Counted from the stretch's first letter, positions 6,660-15,681 are shown. The stretch: DNA of 64,000 nucleotides from Defluviitaleaceae bacterium (GCA_009779835.1 WRBD01000007.1:18985-82984); one strand, 5' to 3'. The notes: generated by a model not told the origin, from the letters alone. Numbers and translations: made by a program.

Positions 6660-7419
6660 ATATTTCATAACCGCCATAACAGCCATGAAAGGCCAAACAA
6701 ACGGCGGGATTATTTATATGTTCCCGAATATTTTGGTAAGCCTTATGTATCTTTTGCCGCTAATGTTTTTATGGCGCGTTATTGCCGCGGACGGCACGGA
6801 TGTCGGTATGACACTCAAACAGTTGCTGACTTACACTTATATGAACGCCTTGCTTTCGGAAATGCTTGTTGTGCGAACACTTGCGTCAAGCTGGAATTAC
6901 GAAGGGCAGTTAATAAGCTTGTTCGCCCGTCCGTTTCCTGTGTTCGGGCAGTTAATGGCGCAAACAATCGGCGGTTGGATTCCGATGTTGCTTATTTTTT
7001 CTTTGCCAATGCTTGTGATTGCACCGTTATTCGGGATTTCAATAATCCCCGCAACGGTTTGGTTTTTTCCGTCATTGTTGCTGTGTATATCGCTTGGCTT
7101 CGCAATAGATTTTATTTTCGCATGCGTAACAATTCGCCTTAGGGGAATGGCATGGCTTGGGCATTCAATAAGAATGGCGATTGTATCGCTTTTTTCGGGA
7201 ACGGTAATTCCGTTTAGAATACTGCCCTTCGGTTTAACTAAAATTTTTGAATTCCAACCGTTCGGCAGTTTGGGAGGTGCGCCGCTATCTTTGTTTGTCG
7301 GCACAACCGAACCGGCTCAAATTATTGCTACACAAATTTTTTGGAATTTTGTTCTATGGCCTGTCGCAATTTTTTGGTTTGCAAAATCCAAAGAAAGGCA
7401 GGTGAGTTTCGGTGGTTAA
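6652..7419 (+). CDS. ABC-2 exporter permease (DUF990-type), first subunit
   Basis: About 255 residues with six hydrophobic segments. The order FPNILVSLMYLLPLMFLWRV, LLTYTYMNALLSEM, then RPFPVFGQLMAQTIGGW matches the ABC-2 permease family typified by DUF990 proteins, which pair as two different permeases with one ATPase. The start is ambiguous: ATG 6652 (MRKYFITAI) overlaps the ABC-F stop by 8 bases and fits best; ATG 6646 and TTG 6634 are alternatives. The stop overlaps the next permease by 8 bases, so the three exporter genes and the ABC-F gene are translationally coupled. The substrate is unknown; exporters of this type have been linked to drug or lipid export. Confidence 0.75.
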   Translation: MRKYFITAITAMKGQTNGGIIYMFPNILVSLMYLLPLMFLWRVIAADGTDVGMTLKQLLTYTYMNALLSEMLVVRTLASSWNYEGQLISLFARPFPVFGQLMAQTIGGWIPMLLIFSLPMLVIAPLFGISIIPATVWFFPSLLLCISLGFAIDFIFACVTIRLRGMAWLGHSIRMAIVSLFSGTVIPFRILPFGLTKIFEFQPFGSLGGAPLSLFVGTTEPAQIIATQIFWNFVLWPVAIFWFAKSKERQVSFGG

Positions 7420-8254
7420 GATAAAACGTGTTTTACGGCTATACGCGCTTTACGCAAAAATGGACTTGGCGTGGTTGCTTCGAGACACAACCTTTGCCGT
7501 TCTTGCTGTTTTAGCAGATGTTATTACAAATTTATCTTCCGTGACGGGCGTGTTTTTGCTTGCGTGGAGATTCGACGGCATAGGCGGCATGAGCAGGTTT
7601 GAAGTGCTTTTTATGTTAGCTTACGCAACCATTATCACAGGAATTTTTCAAACATTTTGCGCCGGCGGAAACGTAGGGCATATCAGCCGCAGGGTCGGCA
7701 GAGGGCAACTTGAGCATATGTTCATTCAGCCGATGTTGTTGCCGGCACAACTTGCAACCGAAGGCTTTATTCCTTTTTCGGGCAGCAGTAATTTAATTTC
7801 CGGAACGGTAATTATGATTATCGCTACCGTTAATCTTGGAATTTCATTACCGTGGTGGTGGATATTTTCATTAATCGGAAATTTGATTGTCACGGTTGCC
7901 ATTGTTTTGGGGAAATCCTATCTTGCGTCAAGCCTGACATTTTACGCGCCTGTACAAGCCGAGGAGATTTCAAGCTATGTTATAGATTCCTTCGGACATA
8001 TCAGCACATTTCCGTTATCGGGAATGCCGCTGTATTTGCAAATTCCGCTTATAACTTTTATTCCAACCGGGCTACTCGCTTGGTTTCCGACGCTCGCGCT
8101 TTTTGGACGTGCGCCGTTTAATCTTCCGGCATGGTATCCGTTATTATTCGCGGTCGTGCTTTGGATGATTGCAACCTACTTTTTCAGAAAGGGATTGAAT
8201 TTTTATGTTAAAAAAGGAATCAACAGATACCACGCAATGGGACACCGCCGTTAG
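7412..8254 (+). CDS. ABC-2 exporter permease (DUF990-type), second subunit
   Basis: The 280-residue protein starts at a GTG inside the end of the preceding permease gene and has about six membrane segments. An amphipathic start (VLRLYALYAKMDLAWLLRDT) precedes the first, and FRKGLNFYVKKGINRYHAMG closes the C-terminus. RVGRGQLEHMFIQPMLLPAQ corresponds to the conserved loop that couples to the ATPase in this family. It overlaps the downstream ATPase gene by 50 bases, an unusually long overlap that ties their translation together. It probably forms a heterodimeric channel with the preceding permease. Confidence 0.75.
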   Translation: MVKIKRVLRLYALYAKMDLAWLLRDTTFAVLAVLADVITNLSSVTGVFLLAWRFDGIGGMSRFEVLFMLAYATIITGIFQTFCAGGNVGHISRRVGRGQLEHMFIQPMLLPAQLATEGFIPFSGSSNLISGTVIMIIATVNLGISLPWWWIFSLIGNLIVTVAIVLGKSYLASSLTFYAPVQAEEISSYVIDSFGHISTFPLSGMPLYLQIPLITFIPTGLLAWFPTLALFGRAPFNLPAWYPLLFAVVLWMIATYFFRKGLNFYVKKGINRYHAMGHRR

Positions 8255-9230
8255 TGTGAACGGCGTTACAAAAGTTTTCACGCAATGGCAACGCGAAAAC
8301 GCGGGACGTGGCATAATTAAAAATCTGCTTAACCCCCAAAAGAAAATAATCTCCGCGCTGGACGATGTTTCTTTTAAAATAAATCGCGGCGAATTTGTTG
8401 CGTATGCCGGGCCGAACGGCGCGGGCAAAAGCACCACGATGAAATTATTGGCGGGAATGCTTCAACCGACAGAGGGCAGTGTTTCTGTTCTTGGAATGTC
8501 CCCCAACAAAGACCGCATAAGCGTTATGCGTGAATTGGGCGTGTTATTTGGCAACAGAACGGAATTATGGTGGGACCATCCCATTTCCCAAAGCTTTGAA
8601 TGGAAAAAAGTTGTTTGGGATATCCCCGATGATGTATACAAGCGCAATCTTGAAATGGTTATCGAATTGCTTGATATCGGCGAACTTCTGAAAACTTTTG
8701 CGCGTGAATTATCGCTTGGTCAGCGAATGCGCGCCGACCTTGCAATGATGCTACTGCACAGCCCGACGCTAATTTTACTGGACGAACCGACACTCGGGCT
8801 GGACGTTGTAGCAAAACGCCAAATGATTGAATTTCTTAAAAAAATCAATCATGAGAACGGTGTTACAATTGTTGTCACCAGCCACGACATGGACGACCTT
8901 GAAGAAATGGCACAGCGCATTTTAATGATTTCGGGCGGAAAAGTTGCCTATGACGGAAGTTTTGACGGCTTGCGAGAAATCACGGGAAATCTTACTCGGT
9001 TCATTGTAACAATGGACGGCGGTTTAAAACTTTCGCTCGACGGCGGTAAGTTAATCAACGCAAACAAAGGCGTTTACGAATTTGAAGTTGATGTTGCATT
9101 AACCCCAATTAAACATTTACTTCGTCAACTTTCAGACGCAAATGGTGTTAAAGATGTAGAAATAAAAAAATCTCCCATAGAGCAGGTAATCGCAGGATTA
9201 TATGCTTCATGGAAGAAAGAGATGGTATAA
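8205..9230 (+). CDS. ABC exporter ATP-binding subunit
   Basis: The 341-residue protein carries one ABC ATPase domain: Walker A GPNGAGKST (69-77), signature LSLGQRMRADLA, Walker B LILLDEPTLGLD, and H-loop VTSHDMDD. The LSLGQ signature, the long N-terminal lead with TQWQRENAGRGIIKNLLNPQ before the first strand, and FGNRTELWWDHP after the Q-loop are characteristic of ATPases that pair with DUF990-type permeases. A C-terminal domain of about 90 residues follows. It is the last gene of the leader/ABC-F/exporter operon, so it probably shares the attenuation control. The ATG lies 50 bases inside the preceding gene. Confidence 0.85.
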   Translation: MLKKESTDTTQWDTAVSVNGVTKVFTQWQRENAGRGIIKNLLNPQKKIISALDDVSFKINRGEFVAYAGPNGAGKSTTMKLLAGMLQPTEGSVSVLGMSPNKDRISVMRELGVLFGNRTELWWDHPISQSFEWKKVVWDIPDDVYKRNLEMVIELLDIGELLKTFARELSLGQRMRADLAMMLLHSPTLILLDEPTLGLDVVAKRQMIEFLKKINHENGVTIVVTSHDMDDLEEMAQRILMISGGKVAYDGSFDGLREITGNLTRFIVTMDGGLKLSLDGGKLINANKGVYEFEVDVALTPIKHLLRQLSDANGVKDVEIKKSPIEQVIAGLYASWKKEMV

Positions 9231-9256
9231 TTGTCCAAAAAAAGGAGGTAACACAC

Positions 9257-9409
9257 ATGCCTAACGGAGTTTTTTATGCAGTGCAAATCCAAACGAATTA
9301 TCCCAAAAATTTTATTCGTTTATCAACTTTAACACTGTTAAACATCACTATTTCACAGTCGAAAGGAACTACGGGTCATGATTATTCCAAACATTCATTT
9401 CCCAGGTAA
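9257..9409 (+). CDS. Small open frame of unknown status
   Basis: A 50-codon frame with a very strong ribosome site, AAAGGAGGT (9240-9248), 8 bases before the ATG. The product (MPNGVFYAVQIQTNYPKN and onward) has no recognisable domain. The 3' part overlaps a stub of a VOC-type gene in another frame. It may be the scrambled head of a deleted gene whose ribosome site survived, rather than a real small protein. Confidence 0.3.
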   Translation: MPNGVFYAVQIQTNYPKNFIRLSTLTLLNITISQSKGTTGHDYSKHSFPR

Positions 9410-9440
9410 TTTCGCCGAAGCCATTACTTTAAAAGATTAA
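9378..9440 (+). pseudogene. N-terminal stub of a VOC/PhnB-like gene
   Basis: ATG at 9378 opens a frame reading MIIPNIHFPGNFAEAITL, then KD and a stop. 'P.IHFPGN..EA' is the typical opening of PhnB/glyoxalase-like VOC proteins. The rest of the roughly 140-residue domain is absent: recN on the opposite strand begins immediately. This is a deletion remnant. Confidence 0.5.
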
Positions 9441-11140
9441 AATTTAAGCCCATCCGCCTGCGTTTTCATTTCGCGGGCGGCTTGCAATGTTGCTTCTGTT
9501 ATTTGCGCGCCGCCTGTTAAGCGGGCAAGTTCGTTTATTGCATTATCTTTTGAAAGAGCGTTTACCGTTGTTATGGTGCGCTCTTTTTCTACGGATTTTT
9601 CTATTAGAAAATGTGTGTCTGCCATTGCCGCGATTTGCGGTAAGTGTGTTATACATAAAATCTGACGGGTACGCGAAACGGTTAAAAGTTTTTCCGCAAC
9701 TTGCTGAGCCGTGCGCCCGGAAATTCCCGTGTCTACTTCGTCAAAAATTACAGTGGAAATTTTGTCGGTTAAAATGGTTTTAATTGCAAGCATAATGCGC
9801 GACATTTCGCCGCCCGAAGCTATGCGGCGCAAGGGTTTTGCGGGTTCGCCCGGGTTTGGCTGAATCATAAATTCAATTTCGTCGTTACCGTCGGGCGTGA
9901 ACGAAGTTTTTTTAGTAATTTCCATGAAAAATTTCGCGTTCTTCATTCCCATTTCGCGCAAAATTTCAGTTACCTGCAAAGAAATATTTTCGGTGCGTTC
10001 GGTGCGGAGAGCGTTCATCTTAGCGCAAACGGTTGTGATTTCTTTGGAAATCTCCTTGCGCTTTGCGGTAATTTGAGCAATTTCCGCTTCGCTGTTTTCT
10101 ATGTTGTCTAAGTTTCGCGCCAGTTCTTCCTGCTTTTTTAAAATAGTCTCAATCGTGCCGCCGTATTTTTTTTTCAGCCGGTAAATCGTGTCAAGACGCG
10201 TTTCCACTTTATCAAGCTCTTGCGGATCTGCGTCCAGTTCGTCCATGTATGCGCGGAAATCGCGGGTTATTTCGGAAAGCTGTGTGTGGATATCCACCAG
10301 CGCGTCGTGCAAAGGTTCACGCTCCGGGTCAAGCCTCGCTATTTCCGCCGAAAGCGCGGCTGCCTTTGCCGTTTGGTCTACGGCGGAAAGCTGTCCCGGG
10401 CGATTCTCATAAAATCCGCTGAAAAGCAATCCCACCACCGAAGATGTGTTTTTGCTTAATTTCTCAACACCGCTTAATCTATCCCGCTTTGCGGTAAGCG
10501 CGTCTTCTTCGTCGGGCTTTAACGCGGCTTTTTCTATTTCGTCAAGCTGAAAACGCCATATCTCAAGCTGTTCTGCGCTAACGGTACTTGTGAGTTTTTT
10601 TAAATCACGGTTTAATTCCTTGTACCGCGAAAGAAGCTGTTCCAGTGTTTTTTTATGCTCCGAAAGTTCTTCGCCGCAAAATTGGTCTAGCATGGTCAAT
10701 TGCTTCGTGGGGTCAAGTAAACTTTGATGCTCGTGCTGACCGTGGAGGTCTACAAGAAGTTCTGCCGCGCTTTTTAAAATGCCAACAGTCACAGTGCGTC
10801 CGTTTATTTTACAAACAGATTTTCCCGTGTCTGCCTGCATTACTCGTGAAAGCAGAATCTGCCCTTCGTCAAATCCTTGTATCCCCAAATTAAAAAGCCC
10901 CTCTTTTACAAACGAAAAAAAGGGACCGTCAAATTCCATTACTCCATCTACAGACGCAAAATCCGCACCCGCACGAATTAATTCACGCGAAACACGTCCG
11001 CCAAGCAAAAAATTTATAGAATCAACAACAATAGATTTTCCCGCACCTGTCTCGCCCGAAAGCACATTTAGCCCGGGTGCGAAATCTACTTCAACTTCGT
11101 CAATAAGCGCGACGTTCTGTATGCGGAGATTTGTTATCAT
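9437..11140 (-). CDS. recN: DNA repair protein RecN
   Basis: The 567-residue SMC-like ATPase acts in double-strand break repair with RecA. Walker A is GETGAGKS (about 29-36) after the typical start MITNLRIQNVALIDEVEVDF; a long coiled coil fills the centre (about 150-390); the signature is RRIASGGEMSRIMLA and Walker B VIFDEVDTGISG; the C-terminal head has ILCITHLPQIAAMADTHF. Length and order are normal for the family. The start overlaps the end of argR by 4 bases, the usual Firmicutes argR-recN arrangement, although spoIVB and spo0A do not follow here. Confidence 0.97.
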   Translation of the reverse strand: MITNLRIQNVALIDEVEVDFAPGLNVLSGETGAGKSIVVDSINFLLGGRVSRELIRAGADFASVDGVMEFDGPFFSFVKEGLFNLGIQGFDEGQILLSRVMQADTGKSVCKINGRTVTVGILKSAAELLVDLHGQHEHQSLLDPTKQLTMLDQFCGEELSEHKKTLEQLLSRYKELNRDLKKLTSTVSAEQLEIWRFQLDEIEKAALKPDEEDALTAKRDRLSGVEKLSKNTSSVVGLLFSGFYENRPGQLSAVDQTAKAAALSAEIARLDPEREPLHDALVDIHTQLSEITRDFRAYMDELDADPQELDKVETRLDTIYRLKKKYGGTIETILKKQEELARNLDNIENSEAEIAQITAKRKEISKEITTVCAKMNALRTERTENISLQVTEILREMGMKNAKFFMEITKKTSFTPDGNDEIEFMIQPNPGEPAKPLRRIASGGEMSRIMLAIKTILTDKISTVIFDEVDTGISGRTAQQVAEKLLTVSRTRQILCITHLPQIAAMADTHFLIEKSVEKERTITTVNALSKDNAINELARLTGGAQITEATLQAAREMKTQADGLKF

Positions 11141-11565
11141 TGTAATTTCTCCGCCAAAGTCGCCGCCGCATCATTGCTTCGCACAACACACATAATAGTA
11201 TCGTCACCCGCAACCGAGCCAACAATTTCCGGGAATTTCATTTCGTCAAGCGCGGCCGCAACCGCCATCGCCATTCCGTTAAGCGTTCGCAAAACAAGCA
11301 TATTGCCCGCGTAATCCACCGAAACAAGCCCTTCACGAAAAACACGCGCAAACGGACTTTTTATTTCCGCACCGTCGGGCGCGGCGTATTTTAAGCCCTT
11401 ACGTGTGTGTTCTCTAACAAGCCCAAGTTCACGAATATCACGGCTTACCGTCGCTTGCGCAACAGAAAAACCCTCCGCTCTAAGCGCGGCGGTTAACTCC
11501 TCCTGCGTATAAATATCATTCTTGCGTAAAAGTTCCAAAATAATGCGCTGACGTTCCGCTTTCAT
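11137..11565 (-). CDS. argR: Arginine repressor ArgR/AhrC
   Basis: 142 residues. The N-terminal winged helix (RIILELLRKNDIYTQEELTA, then VAQATVSRDIRELGLV) binds ARG boxes. The C-terminal domain has the arginine-binding and trimerisation motif EIVGSVAGDDTIMCVV. It controls arginine biosynthesis and catabolism in response to arginine. It is the first gene of the argR-recN pair, with an AGAAGG-type site about 5 bases before the ATG. A divergent tRNA-Leu gene lies on the other side. Confidence 0.95.
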   Translation of the reverse strand: MKAERQRIILELLRKNDIYTQEELTAALRAEGFSVAQATVSRDIRELGLVREHTRKGLKYAAPDGAEIKSPFARVFREGLVSVDYAGNMLVLRTLNGMAMAVAAALDEMKFPEIVGSVAGDDTIMCVVRSNDAAATLAEKLQ

Positions 11566-11641
11566 TTGAAAACCTTCTTTATATTTTGCGTTAAAATTAA
11601 GGAAACTCTATCATAAATGCGTTTTTGCGTCAATCTGACGT

Positions 11642-11670
11642 TTGACACAGCTTATGCTATTGTGTATAAT
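11642..11670 (+). promoter_or_regulatory. Consensus sigma-A promoter of tRNA-Leu
   Basis: TTGACA (11642-11647) and TATAAT (11665-11670) are both exact consensus with a 17-base spacer, 16 bases before the mature tRNA. Very strong promoters of this kind are normal for stable RNA genes. Confidence 0.85.
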
Positions 11671-11685
11671 TCATTCGCAACAAAT

Positions 11686-11768
11686 GCCCGCGTGGCGGAA
11701 CGGCAGACGCGGTGGATTCAAAATCCACTATGGGTGACCATGTGGGGGTTCAAGTCCCTTCGCGGGCA
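11686..11768 (+). tRNA. tRNA-Leu (anticodon CAA)
   Basis: The acceptor stem GCCCGCG (11686-11692) pairs with CGCGGGC (11761-11767), with A as discriminator. The anticodon stem GTGGA/TCCAC closes a seven-base loop TTCAAAA with anticodon CAA, reading UUG. A long variable arm typical of tRNA-Leu is present, as is the T-loop sequence GGTTCAAGTCC. CCA is not encoded. Confidence 0.95.
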
Positions 11769-11782
11769 AAGAATTTAAACAG

Positions 11783-11820
11783 AAAAGCCCTTGAAACACT
11801 GTGTTTTCGGGGCTTTTTTA
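11783..11820 (+). terminator. Terminator of tRNA-Leu
   Basis: AAAAGCCC (11783-11790) pairs with GGGCTTTT (11110-11117 in the 11.1xx numbering of the arm, that is 11810-11817), with further pairing of AAACAC to GTGTTT inside, and ends in a run of T. Confidence 0.7.
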
Positions 11821-11853
11821 TTTCTTTCAATGGGCAAAGCAGTCATTCATAAA

Positions 11854-12316
11854 CTAAAACAGGTTAAGTTTTGCGAACTCGCCATAGTATAAAGATGCTG
11901 CGTCGTTGTAAGCAATGGCGGCTTCTTTGGTGTACCGAAGCTTCCTAAGTGTTTATTTTTGCCATCTACATAGATTACTGCCCGGTATCTTTTGCTGCTG
12001 CGCGACACCCCTCTGTATCCGACCGGTTTTTTTTGCGAATAATCCTAATTTGACCGGTTGACCTCAAGTTAACCTTGCGGCAATCAGCCAGATCTCCGTT
12101 AATGTGGTCTACACTAATTTCCTGTGGTGCATTTAACAACATACTATTTAACAAAATACTTTTCCGTTCCTCGTTGTACATTTAGCAACTGAGCCTTGAA
12201 TATCATAATAGTTGCATTTTCCGCAGGATTGTATACATCCCGCGCGTAAACCTGTGCTACGAACAACTGAAGTTTTACCGCAATCACAGGTTTTATTTTT
12301 ATTAATGATTTTAGGG
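11854..12316 (-). pseudogene. Decayed HNH/AP2 homing-type endonuclease
   Basis: Four reading-frame pieces in order give a phage-type HNH endonuclease. First comes a zinc ribbon KTCDCGKTSVVRSTGLRAGC with a following SCGKCNYYDIQGS. Then the HNH core MLLNAPQEISVDHINGDLAD with CRKVNLRSTGQ. Then an AP2-like DNA-binding part GYRGVSRSSKRYRAVIYVDG, KNKHLGSF, and finally YTKEAAIAYNDAASLYYGEF, AKLNLF and a stop at 11854. At least three frame breaks separate these, so it is inactive. It lies just downstream of tRNA-Leu, and its 5' end abuts the repeat-protein gene. The family assignment is strong from the motifs. Confidence 0.75.
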
Positions 12317-12319
12317 TGT

Positions 12320-13090
12320 TTAACCTACTCTTCTCCAAACGCCACGGTCGCCGTTTACATCGGTGATGGTAAGAATGTCGCCGGATATATCATATGTGAA
12401 TTGATACGTGATATTGTCCCATGCGCCTGTCGCGCTCAAATGGTTGTCATCAATAATTGTAAACCTGCCGGGTTCATTAAAAGCGTACTCTCTAACCCTT
12501 CCATTGGCGAAAAATTCAATATCTCCGTCTGAAGCAAAATACCAAATACATTCACCTGAAACATATTCCCACCTGCCAAGAAGTTCATGATTATATTGCA
12601 CAGTAGGAAAAAGGATAGGTGCAGAACCTGCTTTTATCCAAACGCCGCGGTCGCCATCTTCATCGGTGATGATAAGGACATCGCCGGAAATTACATACGT
12701 GAAGTAATAAGTGATATTGTCCCAATCGCCTGTCACGCTCAAATGGTTGCCATCAATAATTGTAAACCTGCCGGGTTCATTAAAAGCGTACTCCGTAACC
12801 CATCCATCGGCGAAAAATTCAATATCATCGTGTGAGGCAAAGTACCAAATAAATGAACCGGAAACAAACTCCCATCTGCCAAGAAGTTCGTTGTCGCTTT
12901 GCTCGGAAAGAGCGGGGACAAGTGTGCATTCGTACTCAATGAAAGGGAGCGTATCTGTAAAATTTAACATTTGTCCGTCGTTCTCAAATGTTATATCACT
13001 ATTTGCAATAACAGATGAGCTACTTAACACCAAAGAAATAACCACTGTAAAAAACAGAAAATAATTTGTTAGTCTTGTAAATTTTCCCAT
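12320..13090 (-). CDS. Secreted protein with two tandem DUF5640-like domains
   Basis: A signal peptide covers about residues 1-30 (hydrophobic FFLFFTVVISLVLSSSSVIA). Two near-identical beta-rich repeats follow at about 68-152 and 169-253, each starting ELLGRWE and ending DGDRGVW. Within each, IWYFAS, DIEFF, EPGRFTIID, HLSVTG and WDNITY are shared. This 'GRW...F...L.ltG...y.y...gd.L.i' layout resembles short lipocalin-like domains (DUF5640 type) seen in clostridial secreted proteins; ligands are unknown. High repeat identity at the DNA level suggests a recent duplication. The 3' end touches a decayed endonuclease. Confidence 0.65.
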   Translation of the reverse strand: MGKFTRLTNYFLFFTVVISLVLSSSSVIANSDITFENDGQMLNFTDTLPFIEYECTLVPALSEQSDNELLGRWEFVSGSFIWYFASHDDIEFFADGWVTEYAFNEPGRFTIIDGNHLSVTGDWDNITYYFTYVISGDVLIITDEDGDRGVWIKAGSAPILFPTVQYNHELLGRWEYVSGECIWYFASDGDIEFFANGRVREYAFNEPGRFTIIDDNHLSATGAWDNITYQFTYDISGDILTITDVNGDRGVWRRVG

Positions 13091-13228
13091 TCCCTCATTC
13101 TCCTTTTAAATGAATTTTTTGTTCCTATATAGAAACATTACACCATATCTTACCATAAAGCAAGATATGTTTTTTAAACGTGCTTTTGAGACTTTTTTAA
13201 TATAAAATAACCTCAAAGGGGTTTTCAG

Positions 13229-14515
13229 ATGATACATGAAATAATAGAAGTTTTGCCCGAAAGCATAGCCTGCGAACTGGAGATAACACCGGGTGATATT
13301 TTATTGCAATTAAACGGAAAAAAAATTCAAGATGTGCTGGATTATCAATTCACCGTGCAATCGGAAGATTTATTATTAGAAATACAAAAGCCCTGCGGTG
13401 AAATATGGGAACTTGAAATAGAAAAAGACTCAGAAGAAGACCTCGGGTTGATATTCAAACACCCATTAATGTCGGCAAAACGTCGTTGCCGAAACAAATG
13501 CGTATTCTGTTTTATAGACCAGCAACCGCCCGGATTGCGTTCTTCACTATATTTCAAAGATGATGATGCACGTCTTTCGTTTTTACATGGTAACTATGTT
13601 ACACTGACAAATATATCTGAAAAAGAAGTTCGTCGTCTTGCGGGCTACCATCTTTCACCGCTAAGAATATCCGTTCATGCCGCAGATTTAGATTTGCGAA
13701 AAAAAATGATGAGCTGTGAAAATGCTTCAAATTTATTTACAGCCCTAAAGATTTTCGCAAACGCAGGAATAAAAATGCATTTTCAAGTTGTTCTGTGCAA
13801 GGGCTTAAACGACGGCGAAAATTTATCGCACACAATATCTGTTTTATCGGCGCAAAAAGGTGCGGAAAGTTTAGCAATAGTGCCGGCGGGAATAACGCGT
13901 CATCGAGAGGGCTTGCATACTCTTTCGCAATTTACACCCGAAGAAGCGAGAGCTGTACTTGCGCAAATTAAGATTGAATCACGCAAAAACTTTGTATTCG
14001 CCGCCGATGAATGGTATATTATGGCTGGCGAGCCTTTGCCACCTTACGAATATTATAAGGACTTTCCGCAGTTGGATAATGGCGTAGGAATGTTACGTCT
14101 GTTTGAGCATGAATTTTTATCAGCTCAGAAGAACTGCCGGAAGATTGAAACGCCGCGCTCTTTCCATATCGGAATTATAACAGGTCAAGCCGCCGCAGAA
14201 TTTATGAGTGAGCTTGCTTGCAAATTCAAGGAAAGACATGCAAATGTGAAAATAACCATTCACACAATAAAAAATAGTTTTTTCGGCGAAAGTATAACCG
14301 TAAGCGGATTATTAACAGGCGAGGATATAATAGCGCAGTTAAAAAATAATTTCGCCGAAGATGTACTATTTCTTCCTGAAAACGCGTTTCGCGCAAACAC
14401 GGAGGATATGCTGGACGGTACAACATTAACGCAATTATCCGCCGCTCTTGGCGTACCCGTAAAAATCGGAAGCTTAAACGGAGAAGAATTCTATATGCAG
14501 TTATTAGAATTATAG
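13229..14515 (+). CDS. DUF512 protein: PDZ-like domain plus radical SAM
   Basis: The 428-residue protein opens with a PDZ-like domain (about 1-70, PGDILLQLNGKKIQDVLDYQ). A radical-SAM cluster motif follows, C87-x3-C91-x2-C94 in RCRNKCVFCFID, then QQPPGLRSSLYFKDDDARLS and HGNYVTLTN, and a C-terminal DUF512 region. The architecture is standard for this widespread anaerobe family, whose reaction is not established. AAAGGGG precedes the ATG. The next gene, a TPR protein, starts 9 bases after its stop, so the two are coexpressed. In other Clostridia this family often neighbours the GTPase gene der, absent here. Confidence 0.85.
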   Translation: MIHEIIEVLPESIACELEITPGDILLQLNGKKIQDVLDYQFTVQSEDLLLEIQKPCGEIWELEIEKDSEEDLGLIFKHPLMSAKRRCRNKCVFCFIDQQPPGLRSSLYFKDDDARLSFLHGNYVTLTNISEKEVRRLAGYHLSPLRISVHAADLDLRKKMMSCENASNLFTALKIFANAGIKMHFQVVLCKGLNDGENLSHTISVLSAQKGAESLAIVPAGITRHREGLHTLSQFTPEEARAVLAQIKIESRKNFVFAADEWYIMAGEPLPPYEYYKDFPQLDNGVGMLRLFEHEFLSAQKNCRKIETPRSFHIGIITGQAAAEFMSELACKFKERHANVKITIHTIKNSFFGESITVSGLLTGEDIIAQLKNNFAEDVLFLPENAFRANTEDMLDGTTLTQLSAALGVPVKIGSLNGEEFYMQLLEL

Positions 14516-14523
14516 GTGAACTT

Positions 14524-15681
14524 ATGTCAAGCAACCTGAAATTTTGCGTATCGCAACAGCCGAATAGCGTGCCATATACCTTCAAAACAACGGGAATTCG
14601 TGTTTATACATTTGAGGAAATGCTTTATCATGTTTTTCACTATTGGCGCGAATCGGTTGACGAGTTTCTTTCAGAAAAATTAATATCGTGGGTGGCAGAA
14701 CTTGGTCACTCTTATTTGGCTACGCGAATGAAGGAGCTTACACGGACAGAGTCTTTTGCCGCAAGAATATTAGAATTTTTGCGTTTGTCAGATTATTTTG
14801 GCGAAGAAGAAATAAACGGGCTGAAAGTAACGCTTGAAAAATGGGAATTACGGCGCGAGTGGGAAAAGTTAAAGGAACGCGCCGACTTATTCGCGCAAAA
14901 GAATGAGCCGGAGAAAGCTATTCCTCTATACAAGCGTGCATTGCAATACGACGAAAACGCGCCGATTTTAAATAATTTAGGCATTCAGTATTTAAAAATA
15001 AACGCCGTAAAAGAAGGTTTTTCATACCTTACACGTGCATTATCCCTTGAGCCAAAAAATATTTCAATTTTACTACACTACATCGAAGCTGCAATTCTGT
15101 GCGGAAAGTTTGATAAGGCATCAAAAGTAATTCAAAAAGCAAGCGAAATCAACCCAAACCATCCGGACATTGATTTTCTCCGCGGTCTGATGTCATACGA
15201 ACAAAAAGATTATCCCACAGCCTTAACTTATTTTGAAAAAGCCATAAATTCAAATAAAACCGTGCCATACTACGCTCACAAAGCCGTTGATATTCACTTA
15301 AAAATGCGTCAATATGAAAAAGCCCTTACTGCTTTGAAAAAAACAACAACCCATGACTCAACTTATTACGAAAAAGAAGCAGAAATCTACGCCGCATGGG
15401 GTGATATTCCCCGAGCAATCAAGTCAATGCAATCTGCGTTATCAGCCACAAACGAACCCTCCGCCGCTGCATATACAAAACTTGCGGCCTATTACCGCCA
15501 AGACTATGACACAACCCGCGCAGAAACTGCCATAAAAAAAGCGCTAACTCTAAACCCCGAAAACAACATCGTTCGCCTCGAAAACGCCCGAATTAAAAAA
15601 GGCTTGGGTCGCACCCGCGAATACCAAGCCGTGTTAAACGAGATTTTAAAGAGTTTCAAAGATAATTATCGGAATGCTTAA
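14524..15681 (+). CDS. TPR-repeat protein
   Basis: The 385-residue protein, with no signal peptide, has an N-terminal helical part (about 1-120) followed by tandem tetratricopeptide repeats from about 125 to the end. Repeat signatures such as AIPLYKRALQYDENAPILNN, GFSYLTRALSLEPKNISILL and ALTYFEKAINSNKTVPYYAH show the Ala-Tyr-Ala and Pro pattern of TPRs. It is a likely protein-interaction scaffold in the cytoplasm. It is coupled to the DUF512 gene (9-base gap), and its 3' end overlaps the convergent iscU stop by 4 bases. Confidence 0.75.
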   Translation: MSSNLKFCVSQQPNSVPYTFKTTGIRVYTFEEMLYHVFHYWRESVDEFLSEKLISWVAELGHSYLATRMKELTRTESFAARILEFLRLSDYFGEEEINGLKVTLEKWELRREWEKLKERADLFAQKNEPEKAIPLYKRALQYDENAPILNNLGIQYLKINAVKEGFSYLTRALSLEPKNISILLHYIEAAILCGKFDKASKVIQKASEINPNHPDIDFLRGLMSYEQKDYPTALTYFEKAINSNKTVPYYAHKAVDIHLKMRQYEKALTALKKTTTHDSTYYEKEAEIYAAWGDIPRAIKSMQSALSATNEPSAAAYTKLAAYYRQDYDTTRAETAIKKALTLNPENNIVRLENARIKKGLGRTREYQAVLNEILKSFKDNYRNA

